A stretch of DNA of 12,817 bases from DATBHZ01 sp036557185. Lineage in GTDB: Bacteria; Actinomycetota; Acidimicrobiia; IMCC26256; JAENVU01. Below, in pieces: positions 1 to 5,869 of the stretch. The DNA is taken from the NCBI GenBank assembly GCA_036557185.1, contig DATBHZ010000063.1, positions 1-12,817 on the forward strand. Direction: 5' to 3'. Under the pieces are notes generated by a model. It did no database searches. It saw only the letters and a program-made list of their open reading frames with translations, and was not told the origin of the DNA. The translations under genes were made by a program, and so were the position numbers. How positions within the stretch are numbered: position 1 is the stretch's first letter; each line of letters starts with the position of its first letter.

Positions 1-609
1 CGCGACAAGATGAGCTTCAACATGGAAGAGGCCGAGTGGGACGCGGTCATCAACGTCCACCTCAAGGGCCACTTCGTCACCAGCCGTTTCGCAGCGAGCT
101 ACTGGCGGCAGAAGAGCAAGGAGTCGGGCGCTCCGGCCGACGGTGCCATCGTCAACACAGCGTCTGAGTCCGGGCTCTACGGGAACGCGGGCCAGGTCAA
201 CTATGCGGCAGCCAAGGCGGGGATCGCGTCGATGACGATCGTCATGGCGCGCGAGCTCGGGCGGCTCGGCGTGCGGGTGAACGCGATCGCCCCCGTCGCG
301 CGCACGCGGCTGACCGAAGGGCTCGCCGGCGACATGATGGCCGCGAAGGCAGGCGAGTTCGACCGCTTCTCGCCCGACAATGCCGCGGCCATGGCGGTGT
401 GGCTCGCGTCGCCGAAGGCGGCGGGCATCACGGGCCAGGTGTTCAAGGTGCAGGGCGGTCAGGCACAGCTCCTGCGCGGTTGGCGGCCGATCACCGAGGC
501 GACCTCCGACGAGATCTGGACCGTCGACTCGATCGAGGCGGAGCGCAAGGCACTGGTCGGCGACAACGACACCGACGTCCCGCCGTTCATGCCGCCGCTC
601 GAGGCCTGA
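1..609 (+). CDS. SDR family NAD(P)-dependent oxidoreductase, C-terminal part (5' end outside window)
   Basis: The reading frame is open from base 1, so the gene begins upstream; the Rossmann GxxxGxG nucleotide-binding segment is missing for that reason. What remains is the catalytic half of a classical short-chain dehydrogenase. The active-site Ser codon is at 163-165 (in TASESG) and the YAAAK motif has Tyr at 202-204 and Lys at 214-216, giving the usual 13-residue Ser-to-Tyr spacing. The stretch ending RVNAIAPVARTRLT is the typical 'VN.IAPG' segment after the active site. A C-terminal extension of about 50 residues after GGQ resembles actinobacterial 3-hydroxyacyl-CoA or 17-beta-hydroxysteroid dehydrogenase-like SDRs. 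Only 5 bases separate its stop from the following acyl-CoA dehydrogenase gene, suggesting one operon and a role as hydroxyacyl-CoA dehydrogenase or ketoreductase in beta-oxidation. The exact substrate is not determinable. Confidence 0.9.
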   Translation, partial: RDKMSFNMEEAEWDAVINVHLKGHFVTSRFAASYWRQKSKESGAPADGAIVNTASESGLYGNAGQVNYAAAKAGIASMTIVMARELGRLGVRVNAIAPVARTRLTEGLAGDMMAAKAGEFDRFSPDNAAAMAVWLASPKAAGITGQVFKVQGGQAQLLRGWRPITEATSDEIWTVDSIEAERKALVGDNDTDVPPFMPPLEA

Positions 610-614
610 GCACG

Positions 615-1784
615 ATGCACCTGGCTTGGGGGCCGGAGGAGGAGGCGTTCCGCGCAGAGCTGATCGACTTCCTCGAAAACAACGCCCCTCCCGAGACGCG
701 CACCCGTCACGACTTCGCGTCGACCTGGGACGAGCTCATCCCGAAGTGGGCGCGCGAGTGGCAGGCCACCCTCTTCGACAACGGCTGGATGATCCCCGGG
801 TACCCGCCCGAGCTCGGCGGACGGAACGCGACTCCCGTCCAGACGCTCGTCTATCTCGAGGAGATGGCGGCCAGGGGCGTTCCGCGCTCGCTCCACTTCC
901 CCGGGTACGCGATCGTCGCGCCGACGATGCTCGAGTTCGGCACGCCGGCACAGAAGGAGCTCGCCCCCGCGGCGATCCGGGGCGACACGATCTGGTGCAT
1001 CGGCATGAGCGAGCCGAACGCCGGCTCCGACCTCGCGGGGCTCACGACCCGCGCCGAGATGGACGGGGACCGCTTCGTCGTGAACGGGCAGAAGGTGTGG
1101 ACGTCGTACGCGATGGTGGCGGAGAAATGCTGCTGCTACGTCCGCACCGATCCGAGCGCGCCCAAGCACAAGGGCATCTCCATGCTCATCGTCGACATGG
1201 ACACGCCCGGTATCGAGATCCGCCCACTGCGACACCTCACCGGCAAGGAAGACTTCGCCGAGGTGTTCTTCACCGATGTCGAGGTGCCGCGCGAGAACCT
1301 CGTCGGAGGCTTGAACGACGGCTGGAGGCTCACGCAGGGCTCGCTCGCGCACGAGCGCGCGGGTCTCTGGGTCGAGAGCGTCGCGCGGCTCGAGCAGGCG
1401 ATCACCGGACTCGTCGACCTCGCGCACCGGCGAGGAGTCTCGGACGACCCGATCGTGCGGCGCCGCATCGCCGAGGCGTATCAACGCTCGGCGAGCCTGC
1501 GCGCGCTCGGCTACAAGGGCTTCACCTCGTTCGCGCAAGGATCGTCGGCAGCCGAGCACTCGTACCTGAAGATGGCGAGCTCGGAGCTCGGCAAGGCGCT
1601 CTTCGAGCTCGGCATGGAGATCCAAGGAGCGTTCGGACCGGTGATCGACCAGGACCGGTCCGAGGAGCACGGCCGTTGGGCGCTCGGGTTCTTCGTGAGC
1701 TTCGCCAACACCATCGCCGGCGGGACGAGCGAGATCCAGCGGAACATCATCGCCCAGCGCGTGCTCGGGCTCCCCAGGGCCTGA
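615..1784 (+). CDS. acyl-CoA dehydrogenase, large (catalytic) subunit type, FadE29-like
   Basis: The protein of 389 residues is full length for the acyl-CoA dehydrogenase family, FAD enzymes that introduce the alpha-beta double bond into acyl-CoA. The start at 615 gives the standard N-terminal helix (MHLAWGPEEEAFRAEL) and follows the SDR stop by 5 bases; a GAGG lies at 601-604. Visible landmarks are GMSEPNAGSDL (about 130-140, flavin/substrate loop), the central beta domain with VNGQKVWTS (156-164), and GGTSEIQRNII (369-379). The residue matching the MCAD catalytic Glu376 is Gly369, so the base is probably Glu247 in HER (246-248), the helix-G position used by isovaleryl-CoA dehydrogenase and FadE29-type enzymes. 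It is followed after 2 bases by a short, divergent ACAD, matching the alpha2-beta2 dehydrogenases of actinobacterial steroid side-chain degradation. A steroid substrate is inference; branched or bulky acyl-CoAs are equally possible. Confidence 0.92.
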   Translation: MHLAWGPEEEAFRAELIDFLENNAPPETRTRHDFASTWDELIPKWAREWQATLFDNGWMIPGYPPELGGRNATPVQTLVYLEEMAARGVPRSLHFPGYAIVAPTMLEFGTPAQKELAPAAIRGDTIWCIGMSEPNAGSDLAGLTTRAEMDGDRFVVNGQKVWTSYAMVAEKCCCYVRTDPSAPKHKGISMLIVDMDTPGIEIRPLRHLTGKEDFAEVFFTDVEVPRENLVGGLNDGWRLTQGSLAHERAGLWVESVARLEQAITGLVDLAHRRGVSDDPIVRRRIAEAYQRSASLRALGYKGFTSFAQGSSAAEHSYLKMASSELGKALFELGMEIQGAFGPVIDQDRSEEHGRWALGFFVSFANTIAGGTSEIQRNIIAQRVLGLPRA

Positions 1785-1786
1785 CG

Positions 1787-2776
1787 ATGGACTTCTCGTT
1801 CACCGAGGACCAGCAGCTGCTGCGAGAGAGCATGCGCGCGTTGCTCGCGGCGGAGTGCGCGCCCAGTCTCCTGCGCGCGCACATGGAGGACGTACACGCG
1901 ATCAACGCACTGTGGAGCCACGTCCGCGAGTACTCGCCGCTGGGTCCCGGGCCGATGGTGGATCTGTGCGTCGTCATGGAGGAGCTCGGCTACGTCGCGG
2001 CGCCGCTCCCGTTCTTCACGTCTGCGGTGCTCGCCGGGCCCGTGCTCCGCGCCGCCGACTCGGCGGCCGCCGACGCGGTCGTCGCCGGTGAGCTCTCGGC
2101 AACGCTCGCGGTCGCGGGCGCCGACGGGGTCTGGCGCGCCAACGCCGAGCCTACGAAGACGTTCGTGCAGCACGCGGACAACGTCGACACCGTCGTCGTG
2201 GTCGACGCGGACGGCGGGGTCACCTTGTTGGACCATCCGCCGGTGCGTCGGGTCGTCACGCTCGACACCACGAATCCCGTCTTCGATGTCGACACGTCCC
2301 GTGACGGGACGGCGGCAGGAGTCATCTCCCGGAGCGCGCTCGAAGGAGTGCTCGAGCGCGCGACTGTTGCGCTCGCTGCCGAGATGGTCGGAACGGCGCG
2401 CCGCCTGCTCGAGATGTCGCTCACGTACGCGAAGGAGCGCACGCAGTTCGACGTGCCGATCGGATCGTTCCAGGCGATCCAGCACAAGCTCGCCGACATG
2501 AGCCTCGACGTGGAGCGCGCCTGGGGCGCGGTCTACTACGCGGCGATGACCGTGGACGCCGACGACGACGATCGCCATCGTGCCGCGCACGTCGCCAAGG
2601 CCGCCGCGGGGGAGGCCGCCAAGCGGAACGCCAAGGACGGCATCCAGATCCATGGCGGGATCGGGTTCACGTGGGAGCACGACCTCCACCTCTTCCTGCG
2701 GCGTGCCTTCACCGCCGAAGCCCTTCTCGGGAGCACGGGGTGGCATCACGATCGGCTCGCTGACCTGCTGATATAG
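1787..2776 (+). CDS. acyl-CoA dehydrogenase, short divergent partner subunit, FadE28-like
   Basis: This 329-residue protein is clearly shorter than the usual 380-390 residues. It starts MDFSFTEDQQLLRESM at an ATG 2 bases after the preceding stop, indicating translational coupling. The C-terminal helical domain is well conserved: YAKERTQFDVPIGSFQAIQHK holds the FAD-contacting Arg and Gln, and IHGGIGFTWEHDLHLFLRR is typical of the FadE28-like partner. The N-terminal and central domains are compressed and lack the EPNAGSD-type flavin loop. Near the helix-G base there is an LERA, but it sits about two residues out of register with the canonical Glu, so catalysis by this chain alone is doubtful. 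Known heteromeric ACADs (FadE28-FadE29, FadE26-FadE27) pair one active and one structural subunit sharing FAD, and the order and close spacing here fit that. The frame also extends upstream without a stop, but that part is a shadow of the larger ACAD. Confidence 0.9.
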   Translation: MDFSFTEDQQLLRESMRALLAAECAPSLLRAHMEDVHAINALWSHVREYSPLGPGPMVDLCVVMEELGYVAAPLPFFTSAVLAGPVLRAADSAAADAVVAGELSATLAVAGADGVWRANAEPTKTFVQHADNVDTVVVVDADGGVTLLDHPPVRRVVTLDTTNPVFDVDTSRDGTAAGVISRSALEGVLERATVALAAEMVGTARRLLEMSLTYAKERTQFDVPIGSFQAIQHKLADMSLDVERAWGAVYYAAMTVDADDDDRHRAAHVAKAAAGEAAKRNAKDGIQIHGGIGFTWEHDLHLFLRRAFTAEALLGSTGWHHDRLADLLI

Positions 2777-2778
2777 GC

Positions 2779-2815
2779 TTGCGCATATATCCCCATTGGG
2801 AGTAGCATATGTTCC
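2779..2815 (+). promoter_or_regulatory. putative promoter and operator of the XRE/nucleotidyltransferase cassette
   Basis: This is an A/T-rich island in otherwise very GC-rich DNA. A weak -35 (TTGCGC, 2779-2784) and a TAnnnT-type -10 (TAGCAT, 2803-2808) are 18 bp apart; a start site 7-8 bases on would fall at or next to the ATG at 2816, implying a leaderless mRNA. Between the boxes lies a 12-bp imperfect palindrome, TCCCCATTGGGA (2790-2801, 10 of 12 positions symmetric), well placed for an HTH autorepressor. GCATAT also recurs at 2783 and 2805, 22 bp apart (two helical turns). A GGGAG at 2798-2802 is rather far (13 bp) to be the ribosome site. The call is by eye only. Confidence 0.4.
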
Positions 2816-3193
2816 ATGGCGCTTCCATCCGCCCCACCCCGCCCCGACCGGCAGACGCTGAGCCGCATCGACACCGGCGCCCTCATCCGGGATGCGCGCC
2901 GCTACGCGGGGCTCACGCAGGCCGAGCTCGCGGCGAAGCTCGGCACCACGCAGTCCGCGGTCTCGAACTGGGAGCGTGGCATCGACACGCCCCGGGTCGA
3001 CACGCTCGGCCGCATCCTGAAGGCCTGCGGGTTCGAGGCCGACCTCGAGCTCCGCTTCCGCGCCGACGTCGACCGCAGCCAGGTGCGGCGCAGCGCGGCG
3101 CAGACGGCGGCCCAACGGGCACGAAGCTTCACGTCGCTCGCAACGGCCGCAAAGGTCGCGCGTCGTGCCCACGAGGTGCCGTCCGGTGCCTAG
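2816..3193 (+). CDS. XRE-family helix-turn-helix protein, probable antitoxin/autorepressor
   Basis: A small 125-residue DNA-binding protein. Residues about 23-72 form a standard Cro/C1-type HTH: LIRDARRYAGLTQAELAAKLG, then the recognition helix TTQSAVSNWERG and the closing helix RVDTLGRILKACG. The 20-residue N-terminal lead and the basic, Ala/Arg-rich tail of about 45 residues match no domain I recognise; the tail could contact the partner protein. It overlaps the downstream nucleotidyltransferase gene by 8 bases (GTG start at 3186, stop ending at 3193), the usual arrangement of antitoxin followed by toxin. A palindrome lies in its promoter, so autoregulation is likely by analogy. HTH function is well supported; the antitoxin role is inferred only from gene order. 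It could also be a plain regulator of the neighbouring gene. Confidence 0.87.
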   Translation: MALPSAPPRPDRQTLSRIDTGALIRDARRYAGLTQAELAAKLGTTQSAVSNWERGIDTPRVDTLGRILKACGFEADLELRFRADVDRSQVRRSAAQTAAQRARSFTSLATAAKVARRAHEVPSGA

Positions 3194-3719
3194 CGAGTAC
3201 CGATTCGAGCCCCTCAGTGTCCTTCGCATACTCGTGGACCACAGCGTGGACTTCGTCGTCATCGGCGGCTACGCGGCTGTCCTCCACGGCTCCCCGGCGT
3301 TCACGGGTGATGCCGACATCTGTCCTGACCGGGCAACGAGCAATCTGGACCGCCTCGCCGGCGCATTGCATGAGATGCACGCTCGGATCCGAACCGATGC
3401 AGAGCCCGAGGGCCTCCCGTTCGCCTGCGACGCTCAGTTCCTGGCGGCGATGACGGTCGCAGTCAACCTCACCACGGATTACGGAGATGTGGACCTGAGC
3501 TACTACCCGGCGGCGTTTCCCAACGGCTATCCCGACCTCCTGCCGCACGCCGTCGAGTACGACATCGACGGGCTCCGCGTGAAAGTGGCGTCGCTCGCGG
3601 ACATCATCCGCTCGAAGGAAGCCGCCAACCGGCCCAAGGACCACGCCACGCTGCCGATCCTCAAGGCCCTCCAGGACGAGATCGCCGACCTGGAACACGA
3701 GGCCCGCGGCGAGCAGTAG
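3186..3719 (+). CDS. nucleotidyltransferase-fold protein (AbiEii/DUF6036-like), putative toxin
   Basis: The 177-residue product has the core of a minimal nucleotidyltransferase: hydrophobic strand plus FVVIGGYAAVLHG (Gly27-Gly28), then GDADI with two acidic residues (Asp42, Asp44), and a third candidate acidic strand DVDLSYY (Asp101/Asp103). The later ASLADIIRSKEAANRPKDH segment resembles the 'L.DLI..K..A.R.KD' signature of AbiEii and DUF6036-like proteins. In that superfamily, toxins such as MenT transfer nucleotides to tRNA and block translation, while other members act on proteins or small molecules. The GTG at 3186 was chosen because it overlaps the XRE stop by 8 bases and has GAGG 9 bases upstream. 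A GTG at 3165 would add seven residues and overlap the HTH gene by 29 bases. Toxicity is inference from the fold and the HTH partner; I see no HEPN partner gene. Confidence 0.8.
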   Translation: MPSEYRFEPLSVLRILVDHSVDFVVIGGYAAVLHGSPAFTGDADICPDRATSNLDRLAGALHEMHARIRTDAEPEGLPFACDAQFLAAMTVAVNLTTDYGDVDLSYYPAAFPNGYPDLLPHAVEYDIDGLRVKVASLADIIRSKEAANRPKDHATLPILKALQDEIADLEHEARGEQ

Positions 3720-3762
3720 CGTGCGGGCGCGCGGCGAATTCACGCCCACTCCGTACGTTGCT

Positions 3763-3769
3763 GAGGAGG
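3763..3769 (+). promoter_or_regulatory. strong ribosome binding site of the VOC gene
   Basis: GAGGAGG lies 5 bases before the ATG at 3775. It fixes the start there, although the frame is open back to a GTG at 3721. No convincing promoter is seen in the 55-bp gap after the nucleotidyltransferase gene, so read-through from upstream is possible. Confidence 0.75.
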
Positions 3770-3774
3770 CCGCT

Positions 3775-4560
3775 ATGCCCGAGCGCACCAGCTACAAGCC
3801 GGGGACGCCGTCCTGGACGGACCTGATGACCCCCAGCCGGGATCGATCCCAGAAGTTCTACGGGTCGATCTTCGGATGGCAGTTCGAGGACCAGACCGAC
3901 GACGACGGCAACGTCGTCTACGTGATGTGCTCGCAGAACGGTAAGTCCGTCGCAGGGATGGGTGAGATGAGCCCGGAGATGGCACAGGGGATGCCACCCG
4001 TGTGGTCCACGTACATCTGCACCAGCGACGTCGACGCGACGACGAAGAAGGTGAAGTCCGCAGGCGGAACCGTCATGGTCGAACCGATGCAGATCTTCGA
4101 GTCGGGGAAGATGGCCGCGTACATGGACCCGACCGGTGCCGCCGTGAGCGCGTGGCAGCCGGCGCAGCACATCGGCGCGGAGCTCGTCAACGAGCCCTGC
4201 AGCCTCGCCTGGAACGAGCTGGACACGCGCGACGTCGACACGGCGAAGAAGTTCTACAGCTCGGTGTTCGGATGGGCGGGTGAGACGGTCACCGAGCCGA
4301 TGCCGTACACCGAGTGGAAGCTCGACGGCGACACCGTCGGCGGCATGATGTCGATGCCGCCCGAGGTGCCCGCCCAGGTCCCCTCGTACTGGCTGAGCTA
4401 CTTCGCCGTCGCGGACTGCGACGACACCGTCGCCAAGGCGACGAAAGCCGGAGCGACCGTGATGGTCCCGCCGATGGACATCCCCGCCGGCCGCTTCTCG
4501 GTGCTCGCCGACCCCGAGGGTGCGACATTCGCGGTGATCAAGCTCTCGGGCGAGATGTAG
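3775..4560 (+). CDS. two-domain VOC (glyoxalase/bleomycin-resistance fold) protein, CFP32/Rv0577-like
   Basis: The 261-residue protein is a tandem duplication of the vicinal-oxygen-chelate fold. Repeat one begins PSWTDLMTPSRDRSQKFYGSIFGW (about 12-35) and repeat two LAWNELDTRDVDTAKKFYSSVFGW (about 144-167). Each ends with a 'DPxGA' strand (YMDPTGAAVSAWQ and LADPEGATFAVIK). Length, start (MPERTSYKPGTPSW), the HIGAELVNE linker and repeat order closely resemble Mycobacterium tuberculosis CFP32 (Rv0577), from memory and without alignment. At the first metal-ligand position of each repeat there is Asp or Glu (WTD, WNE) rather than His, so classical glyoxalase I metal chemistry should not be assumed. 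The true function of this family is unsettled. It stands alone between the XRE cassette and the PadR operon; its strong ribosome site suggests good expression. Confidence 0.9.
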   Translation: MPERTSYKPGTPSWTDLMTPSRDRSQKFYGSIFGWQFEDQTDDDGNVVYVMCSQNGKSVAGMGEMSPEMAQGMPPVWSTYICTSDVDATTKKVKSAGGTVMVEPMQIFESGKMAAYMDPTGAAVSAWQPAQHIGAELVNEPCSLAWNELDTRDVDTAKKFYSSVFGWAGETVTEPMPYTEWKLDGDTVGGMMSMPPEVPAQVPSYWLSYFAVADCDDTVAKATKAGATVMVPPMDIPAGRFSVLADPEGATFAVIKLSGEM

Positions 4561-4578
4561 CTGCCCAATCACCCCGGG

Positions 4579-4607
4579 TTGACAAGTACCTACTCAGTAT
4601 GCATACT
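4579..4607 (+). promoter_or_regulatory. sigma-70-type promoter of the padR-ABC operon (leaderless)
   Basis: A perfect -35 TTGACA (4579-4584) and a -10-like CATACT (4602-4607, 4 of 6) are separated by 17 bp. Initiation 7-9 bases downstream would be at 4614-4616, at or just before the ATG at 4616, so the transcript would be leaderless or nearly so, which is common in actinobacteria. No Shine-Dalgarno is available between the promoter and the start codon, which supports this. Confidence 0.72.
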
Positions 4608-4616
4608 TGGTAGGTA
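4587..4616 (+). promoter_or_regulatory. 30-bp palindromic operator, probable PadR autoregulatory site
   Basis: The centre is a perfect 12-bp palindrome, AGTATGCATACT (4596-4607). It is flanked by outer arms TACCTAC (4587-4593) and GTAGGTA (4610-4616) that are exact reverse complements. Only 2 of 15 base pairs of the dyad, between arm and core, mismatch. It covers the promoter spacer and -10 and reaches the first base of the padR start codon, so bound protein would block RNA polymerase. PadR-family proteins bind as dimers to long dyads (classically ATGT-N8-ACAT) in their own promoters; assigning this site to the adjacent PadR is inference from position. Confidence 0.75.
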
Positions 4617-5134
4617 TGCCGGTTCGCGAGGGGATCATGGCGCTGCTGATCGACGGTCCGCGCCATGGCTATCAGCTGAAGACTGAGTTCGAGGCAGCAA
4701 CCGGTTCGGTCTGGCCGCTCAACGTCGGGCAGGTGTACACGACGCTCGACCGCCTCGAGCGCGACGGCCTCGTCGCTCACCGGGAGCACGACGGCACCAA
4801 GACCTACCGCCTCACGGCTGACGGCCGCGAGGCGTTGGGCGCGTGGTGGGAGACGGTCACCTTCGACGAGCCTCCGCCGCGCGACGAGCTGATGCTCAAG
4901 GTTCTGATGGCGATCGAGCGCGACCGCGATCATGCGCTCGCCGTGATCACCCGGCAGCGGACGGCGCTGCTGTCGATGCTGCAGCGGCGGACGCGAGAGG
5001 CGCAGGAAGACGGCGCTGACGCGTCGCTCTCTCGATCGCTCGTCGCAGACGCGCTCGTCACGCGAGCGGAGGCGGACCTCCGCTGGCTCGATCGTTGTGA
5101 ATCGCAACTCGTGAAGGCCGGAAGGGAGCAGTAG
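4616..5134 (+). CDS. PadR family transcriptional regulator
   Basis: A 172-residue PadR-type repressor. The N-terminal winged helix (about 1-75) shows the family features: REGIMALLIDGPRHGYQLK at the start, GQVYTTLDRLERDGLV (38-53) as recognition helix, and a wing HDGTKTYRLTADGREAL. The region from about 90 to 170 is helical (repeated Arg/Glu/Leu) and is the dimerising C-terminal domain of PadR subfamily 1 (long form). The ATG at 4616 fits the leaderless promoter; a TTG at 4607 would add three residues inside the operator. Its stop directly abuts the ATP-binding protein gene, so it very probably controls the exporter by autorepression relieved by a ligand, as LmrR does for LmrCD. The ligand is unknown. 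Confidence 0.93.
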   Translation: MPVREGIMALLIDGPRHGYQLKTEFEAATGSVWPLNVGQVYTTLDRLERDGLVAHREHDGTKTYRLTADGREALGAWWETVTFDEPPPRDELMLKVLMAIERDRDHALAVITRQRTALLSMLQRRTREAQEDGADASLSRSLVADALVTRAEADLRWLDRCESQLVKAGREQ

Positions 5135-5869
5135 ATGTCCGCTGGGGGGCCAATGGAGGCAGCGCTTTCGTTCGTCGACGTCGTGAAGTGCTTCGGGCAG
5201 GGCGCGACGGAGGTACAGGCGCTCCGGGGCGTCTCGTTCGACGTGGGGCAGGGCGAGCTGGTCGCGCTCATGGGCCCCTCGGGCTGCGGCAAGTCGACGG
5301 TGCTCCACGTCGCGGGAGGCATGGAGGACGCGACCGCGGGGCGCGTCCTCGTCGCGGGAACCGATCTCGCCACGACGAGCCGCAGCGCCCGCGCCGACCT
5401 TCGGCGGCGGGACGTGGGGTACGTGTTCCAGCGGCTCAATCTGATCCCGTCGCTCACCGCGGTCGAGAACGTGATGCTGCCGCTCGAGCTCGACGGCGAG
5501 CGACTCGGTCAGGCGCGCCGGCTCGCACTCGATGCTCTCGGCCGCGTCGGGCTCTCCCGACGGCTCGATCGATTCCCCGACGACTTCTCGGGAGGTGAGC
5601 AGCAGCGGATCGCAATCGCGCGTGCGATCGTCCGGAGGCGCTCCGTGGTTCTCGCCGACGAGCCCACCGGAGCCCTCGACACGACGACCGGCGACGAGGT
5701 CATCGAGCTGCTCGCCGAGCTCCCACGAGCCGAAGGAACTGCGGTGTTGCTCGTCACGCACGAGCCACGGTTCGCTCGTTGGGCCGATCGCGTGGTCTTC
5801 CTACGCGATGGGTTGGTCGTCGACGAGGCCTCGCCGGAGCTTGCGCCGGCAACCACCGCGCTGCCATGA
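5135..5869 (+). CDS. ABC transporter ATP-binding protein (MacB/LolD type)
   Basis: A 244-residue ATPase with all motifs present: Walker A GPSGCGKST (47-55), Q-loop YVFQRLNLIP (96-105), signature FSGGEQQR (151-158; the usual first residue is Leu), Walker B VVLADEPTGALD (171-182) and H-loop His209 in VTHEP. Length and the 'ADEPTGALD' wording are typical of the MacB/LolD/FtsE class that pairs with FtsX-type permeases and drives export or mechanotransmission rather than uptake. The start at 5135 immediately follows the padR stop and is preceded by GGAAGGGAG; an ATG at 5153 is a less likely alternative. The stop overlaps the permease start by 4 bases (ATGA at 5866-5869). The substrate is unknown. 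Confidence 0.95.
   Translation: MSAGGPMEAALSFVDVVKCFGQGATEVQALRGVSFDVGQGELVALMGPSGCGKSTVLHVAGGMEDATAGRVLVAGTDLATTSRSARADLRRRDVGYVFQRLNLIPSLTAVENVMLPLELDGERLGQARRLALDALGRVGLSRRLDRFPDDFSGGEQQRIAIARAIVRRRSVVLADEPTGALDTTTGDEVIELLAELPRAEGTAVLLVTHEPRFARWADRVVFLRDGLVVDEASPELAPATTALP

Noticed and set aside
380..1786. N-terminal extension of the small acyl-CoA dehydrogenase as one 798-codon fusion
   Set aside because: The upstream part is an out-of-frame, Arg-rich shadow of the SDR and large ACAD genes; the family N-terminus (MDFSFTEDQQ) begins at 1787.
1511..3262. Long minus-strand open frame (583 codons) opposite the acyl-CoA dehydrogenases
   Set aside because: It runs antisense through two clear genes and the XRE gene; its Arg/Val/Gly-rich composition is typical of antisense frames in GC-rich codon usage and shows no domain.
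4571..4580. CCCGGG inverted repeat after the VOC gene as a terminator
   Set aside because: The stem is only 6 bp with no loop or T-run, and it merges with the -35 box of the PadR promoter.
4538..5761. Minus-strand open frame (407 codons) opposite padR and the ATPase gene
   Set aside because: It spans the PadR promoter and two well-defined genes and has no recognisable domain.
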